Shown one piece after another: positions 18,072 through 26,717 of a stretch of 64,000 nt of DNA (position 1 is its first letter; each line of letters opens with the position of its first letter). The notes beneath the pieces were generated by a model that did no database searches, was not told where the DNA came from, and saw only the letters and a program-made list of their open reading frames with translations. This DNA is from Kitasatospora albolonga (GTDB taxonomy: Bacteria > Actinomycetota > Actinomycetes > Streptomycetales > Streptomycetaceae): NCBI GenBank assembly GCA_002082585.1, contig CP020563.1, forward strand, positions 7,868,001 through 7,932,000, given 5' to 3'. A program made the position numbers and the translations under genes.

Positions 18072-19210
18072 CCGCGCCCGCCCAGCCCCCGGCCACCCCC
18101 GACCTGCTCTACTCCCAGGACGAGGAGGACCTGCGCTCCGCCGTGCGCGCCCTTCTCGCCGACCGGGCCGACGCGCCGACGGTGATCGTGGCGGCCGAGT
18201 CCGCCACGCCGTACGACCAGGGGCTGTGGGAGGCGCTCGCCACCGGCATCGGCGCCGCCGGACTCCTCGTACCGGAGAAGCTCGGCGGCCAGGGCGCGTC
18301 CCACCGGGAGGCCGCCGTGGTCCTGGAGGAGCTGGGCCGCACCGTCGCCCCGGCCCCGTACCTGACCAGCTCCGTCGTGGCCACCGAGACCCTGCTCGCG
18401 CTGACCGGGACGGGAGGGATCACCCCGGCCGGAGACAGCGGACCCGCCGCCGCGCTCCTGGCCGAGCTGGCCTCCGGGTCCCGTACGGCCGTGCTCGCCG
18501 TGCCCTTCGCGACCCCGCCCGGGGGTGCGCAGGCGGCCCTCGCCGCGCTCGACGGCACCGTACAGGGGATCGCGGACGCCGCCGTGGCCGACGTGCTGCT
18601 GGTGCCGACCGCCGAAGGGCTGTACGCGGTCGGGGCCACGGCCCCCGGAGTGGCGGTGGAACCCCTCGTGCCGCTCGATCTGACCCGCCCGCTCGCCGCC
18701 CTCACCCTCTCCGGCGCGGCCGGGACCCCGCTCGCCGGGCCGGACGCGAGCGCCACCGCCGTACGGCGCGGGCTGCTGGCCGGGGCCGGACTGCTCGCCT
18801 CCGAGCAGCTCGGGATCGCGGAATGGTGCCTGGCCGAGACCGTCCGGTACACCCGCGAACGGCACCAGTTCAACCGGCCCGTGGGCTCGTTCCAGGCGCT
18901 CAAGCACCGGATGGCCCAGCTCTGGCTGGAGGTCGTCTCGGCCCGCGCCGCCGCCCGCAACGCCGCCGACGCCCTCGCCACCGGCAGCCCCGACGCCCCG
19001 CTCGCGGTCGCGGTGGCCCAGGCGTACTGTTCCGGCGTCGCGGTCCACGCCGCCGAGGAGTGCGTCCAGCTCCACGGCGGGATCGGGATGACCTGGGAAC
19101 ACCCGGCGCACCTCTACCTCAAGCGCGCCAAGGCGGACTCGATCGCGTACGGTACGGCGGGCCGCCACCGCGAGGCCGTCGCGGAGCTGGCGGAGCTGCC
19201 CGCGCCGTAG
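18068..19210 (+). CDS. Acyl-CoA dehydrogenase, second (probably non-catalytic) subunit
   Basis: 380 residues with the same fold, but the C-terminal motif reads LHGGIGMTWEHPAHLYLKRAKADSIAYGTAGRH, with no EGT. In actinobacterial heterotetrameric FadE pairs one subunit typically lacks the base, so this is probably the partner that completes the FAD site. The FAD/acyl-binding core RERHQFNRPVGSFQALKHRMA is intact. It shares ATGA with the previous gene and is followed by a strong terminator. Confidence 0.82.
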   Translation: MTAPAQPPATPDLLYSQDEEDLRSAVRALLADRADAPTVIVAAESATPYDQGLWEALATGIGAAGLLVPEKLGGQGASHREAAVVLEELGRTVAPAPYLTSSVVATETLLALTGTGGITPAGDSGPAAALLAELASGSRTAVLAVPFATPPGGAQAALAALDGTVQGIADAAVADVLLVPTAEGLYAVGATAPGVAVEPLVPLDLTRPLAALTLSGAAGTPLAGPDASATAVRRGLLAGAGLLASEQLGIAEWCLAETVRYTRERHQFNRPVGSFQALKHRMAQLWLEVVSARAAARNAADALATGSPDAPLAVAVAQAYCSGVAVHAAEECVQLHGGIGMTWEHPAHLYLKRAKADSIAYGTAGRHREAVAELAELPAP

Positions 19211-19224
19211 GACGTCCGTGAAGC

Positions 19225-19280
19225 CAAGGCCCTGGTGCACCCGCCTCGACCGGTGAGACGGGGTGTACCAGGGCCTTTTA
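19225..19280 (+). terminator. Rho-independent terminator after the acyl-CoA dehydrogenase operon
   Basis: AAGGCCCTGGTGCACCC (from 19226) pairs with GGGTGTACCAGGGCCTT, giving a stem of about 17 bp with one G-T position and a loop of about 17 bases. It is followed by TTTT at 19276-19279. It separates the fadE pair from the nickel importer. Confidence 0.8.
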
Positions 19281-19291
19281 CGTGCTGTTTA

Positions 19292-19310
19292 ATTGCATGT
19301 TGTTCGCAAT
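19292..19310. promoter_or_regulatory. Nur-box-like nickel regulator site
   Basis: ATTGC and GCAAT flank a 9-base centre, reading TTGCAT-N5-TCGCAA (19293-19309). This matches the TTGCAA-N5-TTGCAA palindrome that I recall as the binding site of Nur, the nickel-responsive Fur-family repressor of Streptomyces. It lies 32 bases upstream of the binding-protein start codon, where a repressor would block transcription. Assignment rests on remembered consensus and on the transporter type downstream. Confidence 0.65.
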
Positions 19311-19342
19311 AACAGTCGATCTTGAACAGGGATGTGCAGAGT

Positions 19343-20962
19343 ATGACGGCCCGATCGATACGGGGGGCGGCCGCCGCCGCGCTGGTGACCGCACTGTCCC
19401 TGACCGCCGCAGCCTGCTCCAACCCGGACAGCTCCAAGGGCGGCGGCTCCGGCGCCGGTTCCACCTCGGCCGTCGTGGGCATCGCCTACGAGCCCGACAG
19501 CCTGAGCCCCCTGCTCGGCTACGGCAAGGACGGCAACTCCAAGATCTTCGACGGACTGCTCGCCCTGGACGAGGAGCTGAAGCTCCAGCCCGCCCTGGCC
19601 TCCGCCCTCCCCGACGTCAGCGCCGACGGCCTGACGTACACGTACCGGCTGCGCCAGGGCGTGAAGTTCAGCGACGGCAAGGCGTTCGGCGCCAAGGACG
19701 TCGTCTTCACCTACCGCACCATCCTGGACGAGAAGACCAACAACCCCTCCCGCAACGAGCTGGACGCCGTCAAGGACGTCACGGCCCAGGGCGAGGACAC
19801 CGTCGTCTTCACGCTCAAGTACCCCTACGCGCCCTTCGCCCAGCGCACCGTCCTGCCCATCGCCCCCGAACACATCGCGGGCAAGCAGGACGTCAACACC
19901 GGCGCCTTCACCACCAAGCCCGTCGGCACCGGACCGTACGTTCTCACCAACTGGTCCAAGGGCGAGAAGCTCAGCTTCACCGCCAACCCCCGGTACTGGG
20001 GCGGCGAGCCCGAGGTGAAGAAGTTCACCATGGCGGTCATCAAGGACGACGACGTGCGCGCCACCCGGCTGCGCTCCGGCGACCTGGACGGCGCGATCCT
20101 GCCGCCCAACCTGGCCAAGGGCTTCGCGAACGACAAGAACAAGAAGACCTACGCGGCCAACAGCTACGACTACCGCACGGTGACGCTCCCCACCAACAAC
20201 AAGGTCGCCGGGGACACCGCCGTGCGCCGCGCCCTGGATGTGGCCGTCGACCGCCAGACCATGGTCGACGCGATCCTCAACGGCAGCGGCAAGCCCGCCT
20301 ACGGGCCGGTCCCCACCGACAGCGAGTGGTTCACCAAGGGCACCGAGCGCACCCACGACCTCGCCGCCGCGAAGAAGATCCTGGACGAGGCCGGCTGGAC
20401 CCCGGGCAAGGACGGCATCCGCACCAAGGACGGGGTGCGCGCCGCGTTCCCGCTCTGGTACGTCACCGGCGACAAGCTGCGCCAGGAGCACGCCCTCGCC
20501 TACGCCTCCGACGCCAAGAAGGCGGGCATCGACATCACCGTCGAGGCCGGTACCTGGGAGGTCATCGAGCCCCGGATGAAGCACGACGCCGTGCTCGCGG
20601 GCGGCGGCTCCCCGGCCGACCCCGACTTCGACCAGTACACCCTGCTGAAGTCCTCCCTCGCGGGCGACGGCTTCAACAACATGGCCTGGTACGACAACAA
20701 GGCCGTCGACGAGGCGATCGAGGCGGGCCGCAGGAGCGGGACGAAGGCCGAGCGCAAGAAGGCGTACGACACCGTCCAGCGCGAGCTGGTGAAGAACCCC
20801 GGCTACACCTTCCTCACCCACATCGACCACATCTACGTCGTCGAGGACCGCTTCGGCCCCCTCACCACCCAGATCGAGCCGCACGACCACGGGCTGGCCT
20901 CCGGCCCCTGGTGGAACGTCGAGAAGTGGTCCACCAAGGACACCGGGGACGCGAAGAAGTGA
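19343..20962 (+). CDS. nikA: Nickel/peptide ABC transporter substrate-binding lipoprotein
   Basis: 539 residues. Lipoprotein signal with lipobox LTAAAC. The mature protein is a family 5 solute-binding protein (DppA/OppA/NikA fold), with YEPDSLSPLLGYG near the start, LTYTYRLRQGVKFSDGKAFGAKDVVFTY, and VGTGPYVLTNW. Such proteins bind peptides or nickel chelates; the Nur-like site upstream favours nickel. The start is ATG 19343; AGGGA is 10 bases upstream, and GTG 19334 or TTG 19322 are less likely. It is the first gene of a tightly overlapping five-gene operon. Confidence 0.75.
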   Translation: MTARSIRGAAAAALVTALSLTAAACSNPDSSKGGGSGAGSTSAVVGIAYEPDSLSPLLGYGKDGNSKIFDGLLALDEELKLQPALASALPDVSADGLTYTYRLRQGVKFSDGKAFGAKDVVFTYRTILDEKTNNPSRNELDAVKDVTAQGEDTVVFTLKYPYAPFAQRTVLPIAPEHIAGKQDVNTGAFTTKPVGTGPYVLTNWSKGEKLSFTANPRYWGGEPEVKKFTMAVIKDDDVRATRLRSGDLDGAILPPNLAKGFANDKNKKTYAANSYDYRTVTLPTNNKVAGDTAVRRALDVAVDRQTMVDAILNGSGKPAYGPVPTDSEWFTKGTERTHDLAAAKKILDEAGWTPGKDGIRTKDGVRAAFPLWYVTGDKLRQEHALAYASDAKKAGIDITVEAGTWEVIEPRMKHDAVLAGGGSPADPDFDQYTLLKSSLAGDGFNNMAWYDNKAVDEAIEAGRRSGTKAERKKAYDTVQRELVKNPGYTFLTHIDHIYVVEDRFGPLTTQIEPHDHGLASGPWWNVEKWSTKDTGDAKK

Positions 20963-21951
20963 AGTCCCGCCTCCCCTGGGGGCCGATGGCACGGATGACG
21001 GGACGGCGGGCCCTGTTCGCCGTCCCGGTCCTCCTCACCGTCACCTTCGGCGTCTTCGCCGTCGCCGCCGCGTCCCCCTTCGACCCCGTCAAGGCGTACG
21101 CGGGGACCGCCGGTCTCACCGCGTCCCAGGAGAACCTGGACCAGCTCCGGGCCAACCTCGGCGTCGACCAGCCGCTGCCCACCCGCTGGTGGAACTGGCT
21201 GACCTCGGCCCTCCAGGGCGACTTCGGCGACTCCACCGTGATGCGCCAGCCGGTCGCCGACGTGATCGCCGAACGCATGGGCTGGTCCGTCCTGCTCGCC
21301 GCCTCCGCCTTCGTCATCGCGATCCTGCTCGGCACCGCGCTCGGCGTCCTCGCCGCCCGCAGGCCCGGCGGCTGGCTCGACCGGGGCGTCAGCTCCGCCG
21401 CGTACACCCTGGAAGCCGCCCCCGCCTTCTGGCTCGGCCTCCTCGCGATCTGGCTCTTCGCCCTGAAGCTGGACCTCCTCCCGGCCGGCGGGCTCACCGA
21501 CGCAGGCAGCGAGACCATCACCTTCGGCCAGGTCGCCTCCCACCTGGTGCTGCCCGCGGCGGTCCTCGGGATCTCCCAGCTGCCGTGGTTCTTCCTCTAC
21601 GTACGCCAAGGGGTCATGGACGCCCTCGCGGAAGACCCCGTGCGCGGGGCGCGCGCCCGCGGGCTGAGCGAGCGCACGGTGCTCCTCGGCCACGGCCTGC
21701 GCTCCGGAATGCTCCCCATGCTCACCCTGATCGGCTCCCGCGTCCCCGAGCTCATCACCGGGGCGCTCCTCATCGAGACGGTCTTCAGCTGGCCCGGCAT
21801 CGCCGCCGCCACCGTGCAGGCCGCCACCTCGGTCGACTTCTCCCTGCTCGCCGCGCTCACGGTGCTCGCCACCGCCGCCGTCCTGCTGGGCAACCTCCTC
21901 TCCGACCTGCTCTACGGGCTCGCCGACCCCCGGGTGGCCTTCGATGGCTGA
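20959..21951 (+). CDS. nikB: Nickel/peptide ABC transporter permease (NikB/DppB-like)
   Basis: 330 residues from GTG 20959 (GTGA overlap with nikA); ATG 20986 is an alternative start. Six TM helices, a long periplasmic loop after the first (ASPFDPVKAYAGTAGLTASQENLDQLRANLGVDQPLP), and the coupling motif EDPVRGARARGLSERTVLLGHGLRSGMLP are typical of the DppB/NikB half. It overlaps nikC by 8 bases. Confidence 0.8.
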   Translation: MKSRLPWGPMARMTGRRALFAVPVLLTVTFGVFAVAAASPFDPVKAYAGTAGLTASQENLDQLRANLGVDQPLPTRWWNWLTSALQGDFGDSTVMRQPVADVIAERMGWSVLLAASAFVIAILLGTALGVLAARRPGGWLDRGVSSAAYTLEAAPAFWLGLLAIWLFALKLDLLPAGGLTDAGSETITFGQVASHLVLPAAVLGISQLPWFFLYVRQGVMDALAEDPVRGARARGLSERTVLLGHGLRSGMLPMLTLIGSRVPELITGALLIETVFSWPGIAAATVQAATSVDFSLLAALTVLATAAVLLGNLLSDLLYGLADPRVAFDG

Positions 21952-22804
21952 CACCGCACTCGCCCCGCTGCCGGGCCGCACCACCCGCCGTGTCCGGGTG
22001 GTCACCTCCGTGACCGTCGTCGTCGCCGTGGCGCTCGCCGTGCTCATCGTGCCGCCGCTCGCCCAGCTCGACCAGCAGGCCGTCGACCTCTCCAACAAGC
22101 TCCACCCGCCGTCCTGGGCCCACCCCTTCGGCACCGACGACGTCGGCCGCGACCTGCTGCTGCGCTGTGTCTACGGGCTCCGCGTCTCGCTGCTCGTCGG
22201 ACTGGTCGCGGCCCTCACCGCCACCGTCATCGGCACCGCGATCGGCGCGCTCGCCGGGGCGTTCGGCGGCTGGCCGGACCGGATCGTGATGCGGGTCGTC
22301 GACACCCTGTCCTCCATCCCGCACCTGCTGCTCGGCATCTTCATCGTCGCGATGTTCCGGCCCGGTGTCTGGCCGGTCGTCATCTCGGTGGCGCTCACCC
22401 ACTGGATCTCCACCGCCCGGATCGTCCGCTCCGAAGTGCTCTCGCTGCGCTCGCGCCCCTTCATCGACGCGGCCGTCTCCGGCGGCGCGTCCCGGAGCCG
22501 GGTCATCGTGCGCCATCTGCTCCCCGGTGTGCTGCCGCAGGCCGGGCTCGCGGCGGTCCTCATGGTCCCGCACGCCATGTGGCACGAGTCCGCGCTCTCC
22601 TTCCTCGGGCTCGGACTCCCCACCCACCAGGCGAGCCTCGGCAACCTCGTCCAGTCCGCGCGCGGTTCGCTGCTCGCGGGGGACTGGTGGCCGACGCTCT
22701 TCCCCGGCCTCTTCCTGATCATCCCGACCCTCGCCCTGGCGGGGCTCGCGGGCGCCTGGCGCGACCGGATCAACCCGCGCCGGAAATCGGAGCTGATGCT
22801 GTGA
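21944..22804 (+). CDS. nikC: Nickel/peptide ABC transporter permease (NikC/DppC-like)
   Basis: 286 residues. An N-terminal TM, then the PFGTDDVGRDLLLRCVYGLRVSLLVG segment characteristic of DppC/NikC permeases, a coupling loop DAAVSGGASRSRVIVRHLLPGVLP and SALSFLGLGLPTHQASLGNLV. It forms the membrane channel with the NikB homologue. It overlaps both neighbours by a few bases, so the operon is translationally coupled. Confidence 0.82.
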   Translation: MADTALAPLPGRTTRRVRVVTSVTVVVAVALAVLIVPPLAQLDQQAVDLSNKLHPPSWAHPFGTDDVGRDLLLRCVYGLRVSLLVGLVAALTATVIGTAIGALAGAFGGWPDRIVMRVVDTLSSIPHLLLGIFIVAMFRPGVWPVVISVALTHWISTARIVRSEVLSLRSRPFIDAAVSGGASRSRVIVRHLLPGVLPQAGLAAVLMVPHAMWHESALSFLGLGLPTHQASLGNLVQSARGSLLAGDWWPTLFPGLFLIIPTLALAGLAGAWRDRINPRRKSELML

Positions 22805-23802
22805 CCGCCGACCGCGCCGCGAACGCCGCTGTCCTCGATGTCCGCGACCTCTCCGTACGCTTCCGGATGCGCGGCGGCCGGGACATCGCGGCGGTCACCG
22901 ACGCCCGCTTCTCCGTCGCGCCGGGGGAGTGCCTCGCCCTGGTCGGGGAGAGCGGCTGCGGCAAGTCGGTGCTCGCCTCCGCCCTGCTCGGCCTGCTCCC
23001 CGCCAACGCGCAGACCACCGGCAGCGCGCTGCTCGGCGGGGACACGGACCTGCTGACGGCGGGGGAGCGGACGCTGGCCCGTACGGTACGGGGACGGCGC
23101 ATCGGCCTCGTACCGCAGAGCCCCGCCGCCCACCTCACCCCCGTGCGCACCGTCCGCGCCCAGCTGGAGGAGACCCTCCGCGAGCTGACCGGGGTGCGCG
23201 GGTCCGCGGCCGTCCGGGAGGCGGCGGAGAAGGCCGCCGCCCGGGCCTCGTTCCCCGCCGACCACCTGGACCGCCACCCGCACCAGCTCTCCGGCGGCCT
23301 CGCCCAGCGCGCCGCCACCGCGCTCGCCCTGATCGGCGACGCCCCGCTGCTGCTCGCGGACGAGCCGACCACCGGACTCGACCGGGACCTGGTGGAGCGG
23401 ACCGTCGACGAACTGCGCCGCCACACCGACGGCGGCCGGGCGCTGCTGATCATCACCCACGACCTGGCGGCGGCCGAGCGGATCGCCGACCGGGTCGCCG
23501 TGATGTACGCGGGCCGGATCGTGGAGATCGCCGACGCGGGCCCCTTCTTCGGCGCCCCCGGGCCCCGCCACCCGTACGCCAGGGGCCTGCTCGACGCCCT
23601 GCCCGAACGGGACTTCGCCCCGATCCCCGGGATGCCGCCCGAGCTGGGCGCGCTCCCCGACGGCTGCGCCTTCGCCGCCCGCTGCGCCCGCGCCGACGAG
23701 CTCTGCACCGCCGAACGCCCCGCCTTCGACGGCGGACTCGCCTGCCACCACGGGCCGACGGGCCGCACCCACTCCCTCACGAAGGAGGCCGCCGATGCTT
23801 GA
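22801..23802 (+). CDS. nikD: Nickel/peptide ABC transporter ATP-binding protein (NikD/DppD-like)
   Basis: 333 residues from GTG 22801. Walker A GESGCGKS, Q-loop LVPQSP, signature LSGGLAQRAATALAL (a G-L-A variant of LSGGQ), Walker B LLLADEPTTGLD and switch His in IITHDLAAAERIADRVAVMYAGRIVE. The C-terminal Cys-rich oligopeptide-transporter domain (CAFAARCARADELC) is present, as in DppD/OppD. GTGA overlap upstream and an 8-base overlap downstream. Confidence 0.82.
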   Translation: MTADRAANAAVLDVRDLSVRFRMRGGRDIAAVTDARFSVAPGECLALVGESGCGKSVLASALLGLLPANAQTTGSALLGGDTDLLTAGERTLARTVRGRRIGLVPQSPAAHLTPVRTVRAQLEETLRELTGVRGSAAVREAAEKAAARASFPADHLDRHPHQLSGGLAQRAATALALIGDAPLLLADEPTTGLDRDLVERTVDELRRHTDGGRALLIITHDLAAAERIADRVAVMYAGRIVEIADAGPFFGAPGPRHPYARGLLDALPERDFAPIPGMPPELGALPDGCAFAARCARADELCTAERPAFDGGLACHHGPTGRTHSLTKEAADA

Positions 23803-24469
23803 GCTGAACCGGATCACCGCCGGGTACGACCGCCGCGCCCCGGTCGTCCGCGAGGTCTCCCTGAGCGTCGGCCACGGCGAGGCGGTGGGGCTCCTGGGCC
23901 CCAGCGGCTGCGGCAAGTCCACCCTGGCCAGGGTCGCCGCCCTCCTGCACCGCCCGGACGCCGGAACCATGACCCTGGACGGCACGGTCGTACGCGGCTG
24001 GCGGCACCGCGCCCCGCGCGAGCAGCGCACCTCCGTGGGCGTCGTCTTCCAGCAGCCCCGGCTCTCCGCCGACCCCCGCCTCAGCCTGCGCGAACTGATC
24101 GCCCAGCCGCTCCGGTCCACCGGACGCCGCGCCGAGGTCCCGGCGCGGGTGGCGGAACTGGCCCCGCTGGTCGGCCTCTCCGCCGAGCTGCTGGAGCGCC
24201 GCCCGCACGCGGTGAGCGACGGGCAGCTCCAGCGGGCCTGCCTGGCGCGCGCCCTCGTGCTGCGGCCGGGGCTGCTGATCTGCGACGAGATGACCGCGAT
24301 GCTCGACGCCTCGACGACCGCCGCCCTGGTCGCCGTGGTCGAGCGCTACCGGGCCGAGTCCGGGGCGGCCCTGCTGGCCGTCGGCCACGACCGGGTGCTC
24401 CTGGAACGCTGGTGCGACCGGACGGTCCGCTGGGGCGAGCAGAGCGCGGAGCGCGTCCCGGTGGGGTGA
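23795..24469 (+). CDS. nikE: Nickel/peptide ABC transporter ATP-binding protein (NikE/DppF-like)
   Basis: 224 residues, short for this family because it lacks the C-terminal oligopeptide domain, as NikE proteins do. Walker A GPSGCGKS, Q-loop FQQPRLSADPRLS, a diverged signature VSDGQLQRACLARAL in place of LSGGQ, Walker B LLICDEMTAMLD (Met instead of the common Pro after Glu), and His in VGHDRVLL. It ends the operon. The short length supports nickel over peptide specificity, but this is inference. Confidence 0.78.
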   Translation: MLELNRITAGYDRRAPVVREVSLSVGHGEAVGLLGPSGCGKSTLARVAALLHRPDAGTMTLDGTVVRGWRHRAPREQRTSVGVVFQQPRLSADPRLSLRELIAQPLRSTGRRAEVPARVAELAPLVGLSAELLERRPHAVSDGQLQRACLARALVLRPGLLICDEMTAMLDASTTAALVAVVERYRAESGAALLAVGHDRVLLERWCDRTVRWGEQSAERVPVG

Positions 24470-24512
24470 CGGCGGCCGGGAGGACGGTGGATGACGGGAC
24501 GGAGTCCATCAC

Positions 24513-24534
24513 GCCAACAGTTGGCAGGTACCTG
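24513..24534. promoter_or_regulatory. Two abutting perfect palindromes upstream of the secreted phosphodiesterase
   Basis: GCCAAC-A-GTTGGC (24513-24525) is followed directly by CAGGTACCTG (24525-24534), sharing one base. The next bases are AT-rich (ACCATATTTC) within a GC-rich setting. They lie about 85 bases upstream of the start codon at 24620, as expected for operators at a promoter. Confidence 0.5.
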
Positions 24535-24619
24535 ACCATATTTCGGCGTCCGGCTCCATACTCGTCCGCGTCCGGCCCAACCCGGGCCCCCGGCCCGGAC
24601 GACTGCCCAGGGAGACTCC

Positions 24620-25531
24620 ATGGCCGCCCCGCCCGCTCCGCCCGCCCCGTCCGTCCCTTCGGCCCCGACCCGCCGCCGGGCCCTCACTGTCACGCTCGCC
24701 ACCGCCGCCGCGGTGATCGCCGCCCCCGCCGTCGCGTCCGCAGCCTCCCCGACCACCACCTCGTGGGCGCCCCGCCCGCTGCGCCACGCCCACGCGCACA
24801 ACGACTACCTGCACCCGCGTCCCCTGCACGACGCCCTCGCGCACGGGTTCACCAGCGTCGAGGCGGACATCTTCCTCGTCGACGGCGAACTGCTCGTCGC
24901 CCACGAGCCCGCCGGGCTCGACCCGGCCCGCACCCTCGCCGCCCTCTACCTCGACCCGTTACGCGCCCTGGTCCGGGCGGGCCACGGCAGCGTGTACCCG
25001 CACCACCGCGTCCCCCTCCAGCTGCTCATCGACATCAAGGCCGACGGCGTCGCCGCCTACCGCGAACTCGACCGGCAGCTCGTCCGCCACCGCTCCCTGC
25101 TCACCCGCTACCACCACGGCCGGGTCCGCCCCGGAGCGGTCACCGCCGTCATCTCGGGCGACCGCGCCGCCCGGGCGCCGATGGAGGCCCAGCGCACCCG
25201 CCTCGCCTTCTACGACGGCCGCCTCGGCGACCTGGGCACCGCGTGGCCCGCCTCGTTCACCCCGCTGATCAGCGCGAACTGGACCCAGACCTTCGGCTGG
25301 CGCGGTGCGGGCCCCTTCCCCCGCGCCGAACGCGACCGGCTGCGCTCCCTCGTCGCCGCCGCCCACCGCGAAGGCCGCCGCATCCGTTTCTGGGCCACCC
25401 CCGACCTGCCCGGACCCGAGCGCGAGGCGGTCTGGAACGAGCTGCTGGCCGCCGGGGCCGACCACCTCAACACCGACGACCTGGCCGGGCTCGAACGCTT
25501 CCTCCGCGACCGGGCCGCCACGGCCCCGTAA
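24620..25531 (+). CDS. Secreted PI-PLC/glycerophosphodiester phosphodiesterase-family protein
   Basis: 303 residues. TRRRALT at 17-23 with a following hydrophobic stretch and APAVASAAS is a Tat-type signal. The mature protein starts with HAHAHNDY (56-63), VEADIFLVDGELLVAHEP, LLIDIKADG and RRIRFWATPD, the TIM-barrel pattern of phosphatidylinositol-phospholipase/GDPD-like enzymes with catalytic His, Glu and Asp. It probably hydrolyses extracellular phosphodiesters; exact substrate unknown. Confidence 0.8.
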   Translation: MAAPPAPPAPSVPSAPTRRRALTVTLATAAAVIAAPAVASAASPTTTSWAPRPLRHAHAHNDYLHPRPLHDALAHGFTSVEADIFLVDGELLVAHEPAGLDPARTLAALYLDPLRALVRAGHGSVYPHHRVPLQLLIDIKADGVAAYRELDRQLVRHRSLLTRYHHGRVRPGAVTAVISGDRAARAPMEAQRTRLAFYDGRLGDLGTAWPASFTPLISANWTQTFGWRGAGPFPRAERDRLRSLVAAAHREGRRIRFWATPDLPGPEREAVWNELLAAGADHLNTDDLAGLERFLRDRAATAP

Positions 25532-25648
25532 CTCCGCACGGCGGGGGAGTACCCGTTCGGCGGACACGCCAGTGCGCCGAACGGCCGCCCCGCTGCGCCA
25601 CACTGGCGGCCGAATGCCGCAAATCCGGCGCGGCGGAGGAGGTTGGCC

Positions 25649-25843
25649 ATGGCCATTTCGATCTCACTGGTGCTGCTTCTGACGGTCCTGGCGGTGATCT
25701 TCCTCCGCAACGGCGGGCTGAAGCTCTCGCACGCGATCGTCTGCGCGCTGCTCGGCTTCCTGCTGGCCAGTACGAGCATGGCGCCGACCATCCATGACGG
25801 CATCGGCGCCACCGCCAACCTGGTCAGCAGCCTGAACCCCTGA
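25649..25843 (+). CDS. Small single-pass or two-pass membrane protein
   Basis: 64 residues. ISISLVLLLTVLAVIFL (about 3-19) and AIVCALLGFLLAST (about 29-42) are hydrophobic, with GGLKLSH between them and a polar tail. I chose ATG 25649 because GGAGGAGG lies just upstream; TTG 25643 is a poorer start. It precedes a cysteine-rich protein by 67 bases. I recognise the type from Streptomyces genomes but know no function. Confidence 0.65.
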   Translation: MAISISLVLLLTVLAVIFLRNGGLKLSHAIVCALLGFLLASTSMAPTIHDGIGATANLVSSLNP

Positions 25844-25910
25844 CCCCGCCCGCCGGACGGCCCCGGCCGGAGGGTCCGCGCGGCGCCCGGCGATCGAGCA
25901 CAATGGGCAG

Positions 25911-26657
25911 ATGTCTTTTCCGCCCCCCGGCCGGCACTCGGGCGCCGCCCACCACGAGTACTGCAACACCGGCCTCTGCTGCCGGTGCCAGATGCGGACC
26001 TGGACCACCAAGGCGGGCAACGAACGGCTCTGCGGTCCGTGCGCCGCCTGCTGCCGGGAGTGCGGCCGGGCGCCCGCGCCCCATCTGGACGGGCTCGACG
26101 GCGGGCTGTGCGCCGAGTGCCGCGGCCTCTGTGACCGGTGCCACCTCCCCAAGCGGCCCGACGGGTCCTGCGGCTGCGACCGCTGGCGGGAGAACGCCAA
26201 GGGCAACCCGCGCGGCTATGTCCTCCAGGCGCTGCCGCACCAGCTCCTCCAGGCGCTCGGCGGCCGGGTCCCGAGCACCGTCCACGACCTGATCCACCAG
26301 GAGCTCGCCCGCAAGCGCACCGCCGGACTCCTGCGCGAGCGCATCGAACGCCGCTGGCACCTGCGCTGGTCCCACGCCCTCAACGAGCGGGACGAGGACG
26401 GCCGCCGCCGCTGGAGCGCCCAGGACATCGCCGAACAGCTGCTGATGCCCGGCTCCTGCGCCGACCCGGACTGCGAGGACGGCTACCTCACCACCACGGA
26501 CACCCCCTGCACCCGCTGCCGGCAGCCCCTGCACCGCTTCGTCACCTCGGTCGCCGACCACACCGCGACCCCGGAGCACGCCCGCGCGGCGGCGGCCCGC
26601 ATCCGGCGGGCGATGGTGGAGAACCGCTCGCACCAGAAGCCCCCGCCGCGCGGGTAG
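25911..26657 (+). CDS. Cysteine-rich multi-zinc-ribbon protein
   Basis: 248 residues. The first 90 residues carry many Cys pairs: CCRCQMRTW, CGPCAACCRECG, CAECRGLCDRCHLP and CGCDRW. A second pair set sits near the C terminus (CADPDCEDGY, CTRC). The middle is helical and basic (LARKRTAGLLRERIERRWHLRWSH). It looks like a zinc-binding nucleic-acid-associated protein. No known family name, and no evidence for the partner. Confidence 0.6.
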   Translation: MSFPPPGRHSGAAHHEYCNTGLCCRCQMRTWTTKAGNERLCGPCAACCRECGRAPAPHLDGLDGGLCAECRGLCDRCHLPKRPDGSCGCDRWRENAKGNPRGYVLQALPHQLLQALGGRVPSTVHDLIHQELARKRTAGLLRERIERRWHLRWSHALNERDEDGRRRWSAQDIAEQLLMPGSCADPDCEDGYLTTTDTPCTRCRQPLHRFVTSVADHTATPEHARAAAARIRRAMVENRSHQKPPPRG

Positions 26658-26717
26658 GGCGGGGGTGGTCGTCTTGCGGGCCGTTGCCGTGCGTGGCGCG
26701 GTGTTGCGGCGGCATGT

